DNA from: DATBJJ01 sp963750915
GTDB taxonomy: Bacteria; Acidobacteriota; Vicinamibacteria; Vicinamibacterales; 2-12-FULL-66-21
Length of the DNA stretch: 64,000 bases
Direction of reading: 5' to 3'
NCBI GenBank assembly: GCA_963750915.1
Contig: CAVVSF010000008.1
Coordinates: forward strand, 591,123 to 655,122
Shown: positions 48,278 to 59,402 of the stretch, in pieces
Numbering within the stretch: position 1 is the stretch's first letter
Layout: each line of letters begins with the position of its first letter
The notes under the pieces: model-generated
What the model was told of the DNA's origin: nothing
Databases searched by the model: none
What the model saw: the letters and a program-made list of their open reading frames with translations, nothing else
Made by a program: the position numbers and the translations under genes

Positions 48278-49355
48278 ATGGCCGCCACATCCACCCGCCT
48301 GCCTCTCGTTTCGGCGCTCCTCCTCGTCGTCAGCCAGTGCGGCGCGGCGCGCGTCGTCGCCCAGGCGCGCTGGAGCCCGGCGATGCTGCAGCAGCCGACG
48401 GCTTGGTACAGCTCGGCGGAGGCGCGCGCGGTCGCCGACAACGTCTTGCAATATCAGTCGGCTTACGGCGGCTGGCCGAAGAACACGGACCTGTCGCAGC
48501 CGCCGTCGCCCGCGGCGCTCGCCGCTATCGAGGCAGGGCAGTTCGCCGACACGATCGACAACGGCGGCACCACGGAGCCGCTGCAGTTCCTCGCGCTGAT
48601 GGTGCAGGCGACCGGCGACGAGCGCTACCGGACGGCGTTCGACCGCGGCTTCGACTACCTGCTCGCGGCGCAGTATCCCAACGGCGGCTGGCCGCAGTTC
48701 TTTCCGCTGCGCGAGGGCTACTACTCGCGCCTCACGTTCAACGACAACGCCATGGTGCTGGTGTTGCGGCTGCTGCGCGACGCCGCCGCCGCCCGGGCGC
48801 CCTACACGTTCGTGGACACCGCCCGCCGCGACAAGGCACGCGCCGCGGTGGCTCGCGGCGTCGACGTGATTCTGCGCACGCAGGTGAGGCAGCGCGGCAC
48901 GCTCACCGCGTGGTGCGCGCAGTACCGACGAACGCACGCTCGCGCCGGCGTGGGCGCGCAATTACGAGCCGCCGTCGCTCTCGGGCCAGGAAAGCGTCGG
49001 CATCGTGCAGTTTCTGATGGAAATTGACACGCCGTCGCCAGAGATCGTGGCCGCCGTCGAGGCGGCAGTGGCCTGGTTCAAGGCCGTGGCGATCAGCGGT
49101 TTGCGGCTCGAGGAGTTCGTGGACGGTGAAGGCCGCCGCGATCGACGGGTGGTCGCCGACCCGGCGGCAGACCCCCTGTGGGCGCGCTTCTACGATCTGG
49201 AAACGAACCGGACGCTGTTCACCGGCCGCGACCGGATCGTTCGCGACGCGCTCGCCGACATCGAGCACGAGCGCCGCGCCGGCTACGCCTACTACGGCAC
49301 CTGGCCCGCGAATCTCCTCGCCCGCGACTACCCGCGGTGGCGGGCGCGCCGCTGA
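48278..49355 (+). pseudogene. PL10-family pectate lyase, one frameshift
   Basis: A signal peptide is followed by pectate lyase (PelA/PL10) motifs: YQSAYGGWPKNTDLS, FADTIDNGGTTEPLQFLA, QYPNGGWPQFFPLREGYYSRLTFNDNAM and RTQVRQRGTLTAWCAQ. At about 48925 one extra C shifts the frame; the expected continuation YDERTLAPAWARNYEPPS then runs in another frame to 49355 (span 3n+1), with SLSGQESVGIVQFLM and AYYGTWPANLL. It would cut polygalacturonate by beta-elimination outside the cell. If the slip is real the enzyme is lost. Confidence 0.88.
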
Positions 49356-49412
49356 TTCGGGGATCGGCCGCCATGGCCACCGCCACGCCGGCGCGAGCCG
49401 CAGTGAAGCCGC

Positions 49413-51977
49413 CTAGATCAGTCCATCCGCGATGTACAAGCTGCTCAGCGCGCGGTGCCAGGAATAGGCCTGCGAACGTCCGTCCGGCGTGACGTGGAAG
49501 GTCGCGTACCCCATGACGCCGGCAGCGTCGCGCGGCAGGATGTTCCTCCACGACGTCTGCGTGCCGGTCTGGCTGTCGACCAGGTATATCTCTCCAAGGG
49601 GAGCCTCGGGGTCGGACGGGCGCGTGACGAGGAGCCCGTCGGTGATCCAGCCGATAGGCGTTTCGCGCCCGGTCATGCCGCGGAGATCCTGAGGTCCGCT
49701 GCCGTCCACGGGGTAGAGACGAACCAAGCGATCGTCGCCGCTGGCAGCGATCGTCGCGCCGTCCGGAGAGACGACCCACGGCGAAATGCCCTCCGGTGAG
49801 ATCGCGGTCGGGCGGCCCTGCTCGAGGTCGAGGACGTAGAGCCGCACCCGATGGCCGGGCTCCAGCGCCGAGACGACGACCCGGTCGCCGCCAGGCAGCC
49901 AGCTCGCGCCGGTGTAGCGGAGACCGTTGTCGGCAAGCCGCCGGCGATCGCCGGCGCCAGTCGGGACGAGATCGAGTTGCGACCCATTCCCGCTCAGGCA
50001 GAGCGCCCACCGGGCGTCAGGCGACAGCGCCAGACCGTAGCCGTCGCTCAGCCGGACCGCGGGCGAGCCGTCCATCCCGCGAAGATAGACGGAGTTTGCC
50101 TGGCCGCCCGCGAGGCCGTACTCGGAGAAGAGCACCCATCGGCCGTCGCGCGAGATGCCCGCGGGCCACGACGCGTCGTGCCAGGACAGGTCGCGATCGC
50201 TGACGTCGTCGGGGCGCCTGGCGATCAGGGCCGCGCGGTCGTCGGTGTGCGCGAGGAGGAGCCGGCCGTCCGGCATGACATCCCACAACGTCGCGTTGCC
50301 CGGCATCCGCGTGATCGTCCGATGGGCGCCGCCCGGTGTGACCGCCCGCAACGGTCGATACAGCGGTTCCTTGTCCGCGGCCGTGTACAAGATCTCGTCG
50401 CCGCGCCAGGCCAGGCCGTGGACGTTCAGGTATTCGTCCGAAAGTCGTTTCACGCTGCCCGTCTGATCAGTGATGGCTACATGTCCTACCAGCGACCCCG
50501 GGCTCCGGTACTGGACGAACGCCACGCGCCTGCCGTCGGCCGACACCCGCGGGAAGCCAAACCCGGCGAACTCGCCGCTAGCCGCCTGGACCAGCGTCTT
50601 GCCGACAGGGAACTCCAGCCGGTCGTTGTCGTCGACGCGACGCACGATCGCTAGGTCGGCGCCGTCGGGCGACCAGTCCGCGAACTTCACGTTCTCGACC
50701 AGGGCGCGCGGCGTGCCGCCGGTCATCGGCACCCGCGCGAGAGTGCCGTAGGTAATCACCGCGCCGACGTGCGGCCCGAGCGCCAGCGCGAGCTCGCCGG
50801 TGCGCGAGATGGCGAGGATGTTCGCTTCGGGCAGATCGACCGGGTGCGAATCGGGGTTGTCGAGGCCGCCGTTGTAAACGCGACAGGCGCCCCCTTCCCA
50901 CAACGCGCTGTAGAGGATGTTCTTGCCGCCGGGCGCAACCCGCGCCGAGCGGATAAGGCCCCGCCGGAAGGTCAGCCGCCGGAACGACGGCACGGCGGGA
51001 CCGCCCCTGCCACCGAGCCACATGCCGCCGGCGGCGCCGGCCGCGACGAGCCCTGCCGCGGAGGCGCCGTAGAGCAGCGCCTTGCGGCGCGACACCCCGG
51101 GGGCGCGAACCACCGCCGACGACACGCCAGTCTGGTTCGTCGTCGACACGACCTCGAGCGCAAGGCCGAGATCGTGGGCGGAGTGGAATCGGTCCTCGGG
51201 CCGCTTCTCGAGGCAGCGGCTGACGACACGCGCGACCGCCGGCGGTACGCCCGGCGGCAGATCGGCGGGATCGTTCTTGAGAATCGCCGTCAACGTTTCC
51301 GGGTGCGTGTCGCGCTGAAACGGGCGGGCGCCCGACAGCAGCTCGTGCATCACGACGCCGAGCGCGAAGATGTCGGCGCGATGATCGACGGCCTCGCCCC
51401 GCACCTGTTCCGGCGCCATGTACCCGACCGTGCCGACGACGACGCCGGCGCCCGTCAAACTGGCGGCAACAGTGGCGGCGTCGTTTTCCGCGGCCTGGAC
51501 CAGTTTCGCGACGCCGAAGTCCAGGATCTTGACCCGTCCGTCACGGGTGAGGAACAGGTTCTCGGGCTTGAGGTCGCGATGAATGATGCCGCGGGCGTGG
51601 GCCGCCGCGAGTCCGCGCGCGATCTCGCGCGTGTACTCAATCGCCTGCCGGGTCGGCAGGGCGCCGTGGCGCAGCCGGCCGCGGAGGGTCTCTCCGTCGA
51701 GCAGCTCCGAGACGATGTAGGAGACGTTGCCCTTGCGGCCGACGTCGTAGACGACCAGGAGGTTGGGATGGTCCAGGGCGCCAGCTGCCCTCGCCTCCGT
51801 CTCGAAGCGGCGGACGAGATCGGAGTCAGCGGCGCCTCCGGCCACGGTCTTGACCGCGACGTGGCGGCCAAGACGCGGGTCGTGAGCGCGGTAGACCTGC
51901 CCCATCCCGCCCGCGCCGATCAGGCTGTCGATCTCGTACGGACCGAGCTGGGTACCGGCTGGGAGCAGGTCGCTCAT
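49413..51977 (-). CDS. Serine/threonine protein kinase with membrane anchor and PD40 propeller
   Basis: The 854-residue protein has an intact PknB-like kinase (IGAGGMGQVYRAHD; AVK; HRDLKPENLFL; DFGVAKL; GTVGYMAPEQVRG) in residues 12-270, one membrane segment at about 306-326 (LLYGASAAGLVAAGAAGG), and a long extracytoplasmic region of PD40-like repeats (WSPDGADLAIVRRVDD; VSADGRRVAFVQYRS; VSPDGATIAASGDD). The outside propeller presumably senses a ligand or protein and controls the inside kinase. Start ATG 51977. No phosphatase or substrate is nearby. Confidence 0.92.
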   Translation of the reverse strand: MSDLLPAGTQLGPYEIDSLIGAGGMGQVYRAHDPRLGRHVAVKTVAGGAADSDLVRRFETEARAAGALDHPNLLVVYDVGRKGNVSYIVSELLDGETLRGRLRHGALPTRQAIEYTREIARGLAAAHARGIIHRDLKPENLFLTRDGRVKILDFGVAKLVQAAENDAATVAASLTGAGVVVGTVGYMAPEQVRGEAVDHRADIFALGVVMHELLSGARPFQRDTHPETLTAILKNDPADLPPGVPPAVARVVSRCLEKRPEDRFHSAHDLGLALEVVSTTNQTGVSSAVVRAPGVSRRKALLYGASAAGLVAAGAAGGMWLGGRGGPAVPSFRRLTFRRGLIRSARVAPGGKNILYSALWEGGACRVYNGGLDNPDSHPVDLPEANILAISRTGELALALGPHVGAVITYGTLARVPMTGGTPRALVENVKFADWSPDGADLAIVRRVDDNDRLEFPVGKTLVQAASGEFAGFGFPRVSADGRRVAFVQYRSPGSLVGHVAITDQTGSVKRLSDEYLNVHGLAWRGDEILYTAADKEPLYRPLRAVTPGGAHRTITRMPGNATLWDVMPDGRLLLAHTDDRAALIARRPDDVSDRDLSWHDASWPAGISRDGRWVLFSEYGLAGGQANSVYLRGMDGSPAVRLSDGYGLALSPDARWALCLSGNGSQLDLVPTGAGDRRRLADNGLRYTGASWLPGGDRVVVSALEPGHRVRLYVLDLEQGRPTAISPEGISPWVVSPDGATIAASGDDRLVRLYPVDGSGPQDLRGMTGRETPIGWITDGLLVTRPSDPEAPLGEIYLVDSQTGTQTSWRNILPRDAAGVMGYATFHVTPDGRSQAYSWHRALSSLYIADGLI

Positions 51978-52098
51978 GGCGCATCATTGTAGAGCTAAGC
52001 GCGACAGGCTCGGGATCGAATCTGCCAGCGCCAGAAATCGCCGCAAATCGGAACAAACCAACCCTTTCGACGTCCAACTCGTCTACTGGACAGCTCTT

Positions 52099-53259
52099 AT
52101 GACCATGAAGGCGTTAGCCTGCCGACCCCCTGGCATGGCCGCGATTGCGATCGTCGCCGCCGCGGTTCTCACGTCGGCGCAAATCCCGCAGCCGCCGGCC
52201 GCACCACCGCCCTCCGTTCCGGCCGCCCCCGCCGCTGAATCCGTCAAGCGCGCCGAGCAGGTGCTCGCCGAAGCGCGCAAGGCCATGGGGGCCGACAAGC
52301 TGGCGCAGATCAAGACCCTGATCGCATCCGGCCGGACCAAGCGCATCCGCGGCAACAACCTCGTGCCGATCGAGTTCGAGACGCTGATCGAGCTCCCTGA
52401 CAAGTACGTGCGCATCGACGAGTTCCCGGCGGAGGACACCGACCCGACATCCGCCGGCTTCAACGGCGAGGCCCTGATCCAGAACCCGCCGCCGCAGGCG
52501 ATGCCGGCCGGCGGACGCGGCATGCCGCCGGGTATGACGCCGCCGGGCATGCCGCCAGCGGGTCCGCCCGCGGTCGCCGCGCCGCCCGCAGGTGCCGCCT
52601 CGGCACCAGCGCCCCCGCCCGGTGCCAAACCTCCCGCCGGCGCAACGCCGCCGGCGGCCGGCATGCCTGGTGGCGGACGCGGCCCGATGCCCGATCCCCG
52701 CCGCGCCCGCGTCACCTCGCTCAAGCAGGACTATGCCAGGCTCGCGCTCGGACTCTTCGCCGCCTCGCCGGCGTATCCGCTGACCTTCTCGTGGGCGGCG
52801 GTAGCGGAAGCGCCGCAGGGCCAGGCCGACGTCCTCGACGCGAAGGGTGAAGGCACCTTCGCGCTGCGCTTCTTCGTTCACGCCGATTCGCACCTCCCGA
52901 TCATGGTGAGCTGGACGACGCCGCCGACCAACGTCATCGTCACCGTGCCCGGCCAGCCGCCGCCCGCCACCGTCGCGCCCGGTGCGGTCGTCGTCGCGGG
53001 GCCGCCGGCGCCGGCGGCGAACGCGCCAAAAGAGGAAATGGACAAGTACTCGAAGGACGTGCTCGCCATCCGCGCCAAGGCGCAGGCGACGCCGGTCGAG
53101 CATCGCCTGTACTTCGCCGACTATCGCGATGTCGACGGCGTCAAGCTCCCGTTCCGCCTGCGCCGCGCCATCGGCGCGGAGACGACCGAAGAGACGACGT
53201 TCGATCGCTTCCGCGTCAATACGAAAATCGATCCGCGGAAGCTGGAACCGCTGAAGTAA
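52099..53259 (+). CDS. Secreted proline/glycine-rich protein of unknown function
   Basis: After a signal peptide (MAAIAIVAAAVLTSAQI) the 386-residue protein has EQVLAEARKAMGADKLAQIKTLIASGRT, a start typical of LolA/outer-membrane-lipoprotein-sorting-like domains in Acidobacteria. A middle proline/glycine-rich stretch (PPGMPPAGPPAVAAPP) is followed by a folded C-terminal part, VEHRLYFADYRDVDGVKLPFRLRRA. ATG 52099 fits the signal peptide; ATG 52105 is equally possible. It ends 24 bp before the TonB receptor, so the pair is cotranscribed and may share a substrate. Confidence 0.7.
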   Translation: MTMKALACRPPGMAAIAIVAAAVLTSAQIPQPPAAPPPSVPAAPAAESVKRAEQVLAEARKAMGADKLAQIKTLIASGRTKRIRGNNLVPIEFETLIELPDKYVRIDEFPAEDTDPTSAGFNGEALIQNPPPQAMPAGGRGMPPGMTPPGMPPAGPPAVAAPPAGAASAPAPPPGAKPPAGATPPAAGMPGGGRGPMPDPRRARVTSLKQDYARLALGLFAASPAYPLTFSWAAVAEAPQGQADVLDAKGEGTFALRFFVHADSHLPIMVSWTTPPTNVIVTVPGQPPPATVAPGAVVVAGPPAPAANAPKEEMDKYSKDVLAIRAKAQATPVEHRLYFADYRDVDGVKLPFRLRRAIGAETTEETTFDRFRVNTKIDPRKLEPLK

Positions 53260-53283
53260 GTCCGCAAGAAGAGAGAAGACAAC

Positions 53284-56026
53284 ATGATGCGCGCCGCCGC
53301 GATCCTCTGCCTGGCCTGCCTGGCGCCGGCCACCCTCGCTGCTCAGACCGCTCGCGATGCCACCGTGCTGGTGACCGTCGTCGACGAGACCCGGGGCGTG
53401 CTGCCCGGCGCAACCGTGACGATTGCCGGCGCCGACGCCGCGAGCAAGGAGGCGATCGCGCCGGCGACAGCCAGCGTGCAGGGCCAGGTCACGTTCGAGA
53501 ACCTCGTCCCCGGCCGCTATTCGATCACGGCGGAGTTCTCCGGCTTCCAGACACGGACGCTGACCGACGTCCGGCTGCGCAGCGGCAATAACAAGCAGCT
53601 GGTGGTACTGCCGATCGATCGGCTGCAGTCGTCGGTGACCGTCGAGCGCGACCGGCAGCAGGTAGCGTCCGAGCGCGACATCACGTTCGGCACGGTCATG
53701 ACGCGCGAGCAGATCGACGCGCTCTCCGATGATCCCGACGAGCTGCGGCGGCAGCTGATGGACATCGCCGGACCCGATGCCAGGATCCTGATCGACAGCT
53801 TCGAGGGGCGCGACCTGCCGCCCAAGGCGCTGATCAAGTCGATTCGCGTGACCCGCGACTCGTTCGCGCCGGAAGTGCACTTCGCCGGCGAGGTGCGCAT
53901 CGAGATCCTGACCCAGCCGGGCATCGGCCCGATCCGCGGCAACATGCGCATGGGCTTCTACGACAGCGCCCTCGACGGCGAGAACCCGCTGGTCAACCAG
54001 ACCGGCCCGGCGCAGAGCTGGATGTACGGCATCGGCTTGAACGGCACGCTGCTCAGCGAGCGGGCCTCGTTCAACATCAACTTCAACGGCCAGGACAGCT
54101 ACGCGACGCCGGTGCTCTACGCCCAGACGCCGGTCGGCCAGATCGCCGGCAACATCCCGCTGCGGGCGCTGCAGGACAACTACTTCTACAACGGCGGCGT
54201 CGACTACGCCCTGACCCGCGACCAGGTACTGCGCCTGAACTTCCAGGGATCGCAGTTCAGCCGCGGCAACATCGGCGTCGGCGCGCAGGACCTGCCGGAA
54301 CGCGCCTACACGATGGAAGACACCTCGTACGGCGTGTTCCTCCAGCAGAACGGTCCGATCGGGCGCCGGTTCGTCCTCAACACCAGGCTCTCGCTGTTCG
54401 GCAACAACTCGACATCGCGGTCGGCGATCGAGGAGCCGACGATCATCGTCAACGACGAGTTCACCAACGGCGGCGCGCAGCGCAGCGGCGGCCAGCACAC
54501 GCGCAACTACTTTTTCAACTCCGATCTCGACTACGTCCGCGGCCGCCACTCGATGCGCTTCGGCGTCGAGGTCCAGGCCAGCACCTATCGCAGCGACGCC
54601 AACAGCAACTACCTCGGCACCTACGTCTTCGAGAGCCTCGAGGCCTTCAACGAAGGCCGGGCGCGCAGCTACAGCCGCCGCATCGGCGATCCCAACATCA
54701 GCTACTCGAACGTCCAGGGTGGCATCTACGCCCAGGATGACTTCAAGATTCGCAAGAACCTGACCGTCACCGGCGGCGTCCGCTATGAAGCGCAGACCCA
54801 TATTCCCGACCAGCTGAACTTCGCGCCGCGCGTCGGCTTCACCTGGGCGCCGTTCAAGAGCGGCAGGACGACGCTGCGCGGCAGCTGGGGGATGTTCTAC
54901 GACTGGCTGCCGACCGGCACTTACGCGCAGACGCTGCAGATCGACGGCTTCCGCCTGCGAGAGGTCAACCTCGACGATCCGGCCTACCCTGACCCGGGGA
55001 ACGTCGGATCGGCGCCGCCGACCAACCGCTACCTGCTCGGCGACAACCGCGACATGGCCTACTCGCAGCGGTTGAGCGCAGGCTTCGCCCAGACGATCTC
55101 GCGCCGCGTCACGACCAACGTCCTCTACAGCTACAGCTATCGCTACGCGCTGCTCACCGGGCGCAACCTCAACACGCCCGATCAACGGTATCCGGCCGGA
55201 TCCCGATTTCGCCAACGTCGTGCTGGCGACGTCCGACGCCCGCGCCCGGCAGCACGCGGTGAACGCCTCGGGCAACATCAACCTCGGGCCGTTGCCGCCA
55301 ACCGGCGGCCCCGGCCCCGGCGGGCCGGGCGGCCCGGTGATGATCGGCGGGGGCGGCGGCGGCCCGGTCATGATGATGATGGGGGGCGGCCCCGGCCCGG
55401 GGGCAGGCACCGGCCCGCTCTTCGTGTGGAACCGCGGCCTGTCGCTCTCCGGCTTCTACAACTACGGCCAGACCTACGACAACACCGACGGCGCGTTCGT
55501 CATCCCGGCGAGCATCTTCCTCCCCAACGAATGGGGCCCGGCGGCGTTCGATCGCCGGCAGAGCGGCCACTTCGCGATCACCAGCACCGCCCTGCGCAAC
55601 TTCAACGCCCGCATCGCCGTCACCGGCCAGTCGGCGCTGCCGCTGACGATCCGTACCGGCATCGACGACAACGCCGACCTCGTCTTCAACGATCGGCCCG
55701 TCGGCGTCGGCCGCAACTCGGCGCGGACCATGGGCTCGTGGAACACGACCGCCAATCTCGGCTACTCGTTCACGCTCGGCAAGAAGACGGTGACTTCGGG
55801 CGGCGGCGTCCAGATCATGGGCTCGCCGGCCGGCCTGACCGTGAATCCGACCGGGATGCAGACGCAGCCGCGCTATCGCCTGAACCTCTCGATGACGATC
55901 CAGAACCTGCTGAACCAGCCGGTGTATTCCGGCTTCAGCGGCATCGAGACGTCGACATTCTTCCTGAAGCCGACGCAGGCGACAGGGCTCCGCCGCCTCA
56001 CGTTCAACATGAACGTCAGCTTTTAG
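53284..56026 (+). pseudogene. Oar-like TonB-dependent receptor, one frameshift
   Basis: The gene encodes a signal peptide, a carboxypeptidase-regulatory beta-sandwich (TVVDETRGVLPGATVTIAG), a plug-like region (MTREQIDALSDDPDELRRQLM) and a beta-barrel with many DYALTRDQVLRLNFQGSQ-type strands. At about 55178 an extra C (GCCG to GCCCG) breaks the frame just after GRNLNTP; it resumes with NGIRPDPDFANVVL in another frame and reaches the family C-terminus LTFNMNVSF at 56026 (span 3n+1). A glycine/methionine-rich stretch (GGPVMIGGGGGG) sits just after the break. It would import bulky nutrients across the outer membrane. Confidence 0.88.
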
Positions 56027-56029
56027 ATC

Positions 56030-56133
56030 CCGAGGGGCTTTGCCCCTCGGACTCCCCTGCACGCTCTCTCGCGCGCCGCTTCGACGGCGCGCTCCGTTCG
56101 CGTGGCTCGCTCGCTGCCGCTCGCTCGCGTGTT
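56030..56133. repeat. Stop-codon-abutting hairpin element, copy B
   Basis: Beginning four bases after the TonB gene stop, the plus strand reads CCGAGGGGCTTTGCCCCTCGG (a hairpin), ACTCCCC, then GCGCGCCGCTTCGACGGCGCGC (a second hairpin) and a GCTCGCTCGC run. It is nearly identical over 90 bases to copy C at 61752-61858 in reverse orientation and shares its first hairpin with copy A at 30462. Confidence 0.88.
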
Positions 56134-56188
56134 CATGGGATGGCTTCTACCGGACGGCGGGGTCGGCGAGTCGTTGCGCCGCGAGACG

Positions 56189-58117
56189 TCATTGAAGGGC
56201 AGCGTCCCGCCTGGCGCGCACGTACTGCAGTAACTCCGGGAACGCGGGCGAGCTGCGCAGGGGGTCGAGCAGCGGATCGCGCTCGAACCAGGTGAGGCAG
56301 GGAAAACCGGTATCCGCCGCCGTCTTCAGCCAGCGCGTGGCTTCTGCCGCATCGCCGAGCTGCGCGTACGCCGTTCCGAGGCTGTAGGCAACGTGATGGT
56401 CGCGATACTCGCGCTTGACCACGCTTTCGATGTGGACGCGGGCATCCGATGGGTGGGCGCGGGCCAGGATGCTCGCCAGGGCCGCGCCGGCCCGCGCTGC
56501 CGTCGACGCCGATGACGATCGCGACAGCGATTCGAGAAGCGCGCGACTCTGCTCGACACTCCCCGAATAGTAGTAGGCGAGCGCCAGATAAGTATCTGCG
56601 ATCGCTTGATCGCTCAGGCGGCTGATTTCCTCGAGGTGGACGCGCGACGGCGCGAAGTTGCCGGACCACAAAGCAAGGATGCCTTGCTGGCGGATCGCCT
56701 CGAGCGCATCAAGGTGTCGCAGCCGCTGCCCGCTCTCGACGGCTATCCTCGCCTCCTCCATATAGCCAAGGTGGCCATACGCGGCGGCAATGAAGAAGTG
56801 CGCCTGGTCGAGGCTGGGATTGAGCGCCAGCGCGCGCCGGCTCGAGACGACAACCTGGTTCCAGTCGAACTCGCGCTTGCGCGCGACCGCGGCGCGCGCG
56901 AGGTGTGCCTCGGCGATGTTGCCATCGAGCTCCAGCGCCGCCCGGGCTTCCGCCTCGGCGCGCTGTCCCCACCGCTCGACGTCTGACGGCGGCGCGAACC
57001 TGAGGCACATGTCGGCGCACGCCATCGCCAGGCCGGCCCGCGCGAGCGTGTACGCGGGATCGCGTCGAATCGCCGACTCGAACGCGGCGATGGCGCCGAG
57101 CGTCGCGTCAGGCGTGTAGCGCACCAGCAGCCCCCGCCCCTGCAGATAATCCTGATACGCGGCGACGTTCTCTGTATAGCGGCGGCGGAGCCGATCCTGT
57201 TCCGCCGCAGCAATATTCAGGTCGAGCGCAGTGACGACGCGTTCGGCGATGACGTTCTCGAGGCTGTGCAGCTCTGTCGCGCGCAGTTGAAAACGCTCGG
57301 TCCAGACCACTTCTCCCGTCGCCACCCGCTCGAGCCGCGCCGCCACGGCGATGTCGTCTCCTTGGCGAAGCACCTCGCCCGAGAGGACGAGCGCCGCCCC
57401 GCGCAAATGGTCGCGGCCGCGATTCCCGGAGGGTGGTCCAGAAATCGGCGCGGATCGCACGAAGGCGCGATGCTGCGCCCCGAGCCGCGTCACGATCGCG
57501 CTCGCGAGCCCGGCGCCCAGCGCGGAATCGGTTGCCGCGGCCGCGAATGGGACAACCTCGATGGTGGGAGGCGGTGGCGGCGCCGCGTCGCGCGACCACG
57601 GCGCGAGTCCGGCGAGAATCGCAGCCGCGGCGGCGAACACCACCAGGGCCGCGGCGATCCAGAGCCGCCGCCGAGCACCCGGACGCGCGGGCGGTGCGGG
57701 GGCAACGAGCGGGGCGACGGCGGCGGCCTCGAGCGGAAGCCGCTCGATCGGCGCGATGAATCCATAGCCGCGGCGGGCGAACGTCCGGATGAAGCAGGGT
57801 GATTCGGCGCTGTCGCCCAGCACCGCGCGCAGCTCCCTGATGGCGTGGTTCACGCCCTGCTCGAAGTCGACGAACGTGTCCCGCCCCCAGAGCGCCTGCT
57901 GGATGTCGTCTCGCGACACCACGTCTCCAGGACGAGTGAGAAGCAGGGCCAGCAGCTTCAACGATTGCGGGCGGACGCGCACGGCCCGGCCGTCTTTGCG
58001 CAGCTCGAGCGTGGCGGCGTCGAGCTCGAAGACGCCGAACCGGTAGTGGGCGCCGCGAGATGGAAGCCCACCGGGTTCCTGCACTGAACCAGCCTTCGAG
58101 GATCTTTCGGACGTCAT
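56189..58117 (-). CDS. CadC/ToxR-like winged-helix regulator with TPR domain
   Basis: An intact 642-residue membrane regulator. A Trans_reg_C winged helix (RFGVFELDAATLELRKDGRAVRVRPQSLKLLALL; YGFIAPIERLP) occupies about residues 25-125. A membrane segment (LWIAAALVVFAAAAAILAGL) follows, then a flexible part and six or more TPR-like repeats in the C-terminal half (YTLARAGLAMACADMCLRF; NPSLDQAHFFIAAAYGHLGYME). This is the usual layout of acidobacterial sensors binding proteins outside and DNA inside. The start is ATG 58117; no target is known. Confidence 0.88.
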   Translation of the reverse strand: MTSERSSKAGSVQEPGGLPSRGAHYRFGVFELDAATLELRKDGRAVRVRPQSLKLLALLLTRPGDVVSRDDIQQALWGRDTFVDFEQGVNHAIRELRAVLGDSAESPCFIRTFARRGYGFIAPIERLPLEAAAVAPLVAPAPPARPGARRRLWIAAALVVFAAAAAILAGLAPWSRDAAPPPPPTIEVVPFAAAATDSALGAGLASAIVTRLGAQHRAFVRSAPISGPPSGNRGRDHLRGAALVLSGEVLRQGDDIAVAARLERVATGEVVWTERFQLRATELHSLENVIAERVVTALDLNIAAAEQDRLRRRYTENVAAYQDYLQGRGLLVRYTPDATLGAIAAFESAIRRDPAYTLARAGLAMACADMCLRFAPPSDVERWGQRAEAEARAALELDGNIAEAHLARAAVARKREFDWNQVVVSSRRALALNPSLDQAHFFIAAAYGHLGYMEEARIAVESGQRLRHLDALEAIRQQGILALWSGNFAPSRVHLEEISRLSDQAIADTYLALAYYYSGSVEQSRALLESLSRSSSASTAARAGAALASILARAHPSDARVHIESVVKREYRDHHVAYSLGTAYAQLGDAAEATRWLKTAADTGFPCLTWFERDPLLDPLRSSPAFPELLQYVRARRDAALQ

Positions 58118-58240
58118 GCCCACCGCCAAATCATTGAGGGGCGTTGACTTGCGCGTTCACCCCGAATGCAGCGGATTCCCACCCCGCGTCCATGGCCCCT
58201 CTCCGCGTTGGCGGCTACCTTCCGCACGAAAGGAGTCTCA

Positions 58241-59318
58241 ATGACCATGCGTTCAGATTCACTCGCCGCCGATCCGTCGGACGCCGCGCTGCCCTCGCTC
58301 TCCTGTGCGCAACTGCAATGTCGCCGCTTGCCGCCACGACCTCCAATGAGCACGCTCACGAGCGGGACACCGTCTGGGTGACCAACCGCGACCAGGGAAC
58401 CGTGATGGTGTTCGACGCGGCGACCGGAGACCCGGTCACGGCGATCCCGCTGGTCGTCGGACCCGGGGTACACGACATCGCGTTCTCCCGCCGGGCCGGC
58501 AAGGTTTTCGTCTCGGACGATTCCAGCAAGGTCTTCGTCCTCTCGGCGACCACCCGAGCTCCTCGAACGATTGAGTTCGACCCGGGCGCGCGGCCGCACC
58601 ATCTCTCGGTCAGCCATGACGGCAAGGCGCTCTTCGTCGGGCTCTTCAGCAGCAACACGGTCGCCGCCGTCGATACCCGCACCCATAGCGGCGATCGCCT
58701 TCCCGTCGAGCAAACAGCCGGGCACCACCGCCCACGCGCCGGAGCCGTCGCCCGACGACAGGTTCCTCTTCGTCCCGCACGAAGGCCAGAACCTGGTGAC
58801 GCAGGTTCCGTTGCACGGCTCGAGACCGATCAAGGCCGTTGCCATGGGCCTCGCGAACAGTTCACCGAGCGAAGTTTTGCCGACCCGCGACGGCGAAACC
58901 CTCTTCGTCGCGATGCGGGTCGAGGGCACCATCAGGACCATCGAGTGGATCGTTCACCGCGATCGGCGAGCCGCTCCCCGTCGGGGCGCAGCCGGAGTCG
59001 CTCATCCTGACGCCGGGCGAGCGCACGTTCATTGTCAGCCTCCGAGGCTCGCCGGCGCGCCTGGCATTCGTCGACACCGAGACGATGACGCTGTCGAAGA
59101 CGCTGGATCTCGCGGGCGCAGGCACATTCGGCGACCTGGCGGCGGAGTCTGCCGACGGGCGCTACGTCTACGCTGCGTTCAATACTCTCGCCGCCGGCAA
59201 CGGAGGGGTCGTCAAGGTCGACGCCTTCAGGCGGAGCATCGTCGACACCTTCATGTACCCCGGAACCGGGCGGCCGCACGGCGTCGCGTACGTGCGCGGC
59301 TGCGGCGGCCGGCACTGA
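58241..59318 (+). pseudogene. YncE-like secreted beta-propeller protein, three frame breaks
   Basis: ATG 58241 follows AAAGGAG. The signal peptide (GRRAALALLCATAMSPLAATT) and blades VWVTNRDQGTVMVFDAATGDPV and HHLSVSHDGKALFVGLFSSNTVAAVD lie in a second frame, LFVPHEGQNLVTQVPL and DGETLFVAMRVEGTIRTI in a third (from about 58690), and FTAIGEPLPVGAQPESL to KVDAFRRSIVDTF in a fourth (from about 58945). Each part matches an NHL/YncE-like propeller, so one gene has slipped three times. It is the most damaged gene in the window and is probably not functional unless the breaks are errors. Confidence 0.8.
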
Positions 59319-59402
59319 ATTTCGAGCATTCCTGGAGGCCGGCACCGACCGGCCTCCAGGCCAATCGGCCGAGATCACGGCAGACTCCAGATCAGATTCG
59401 CC

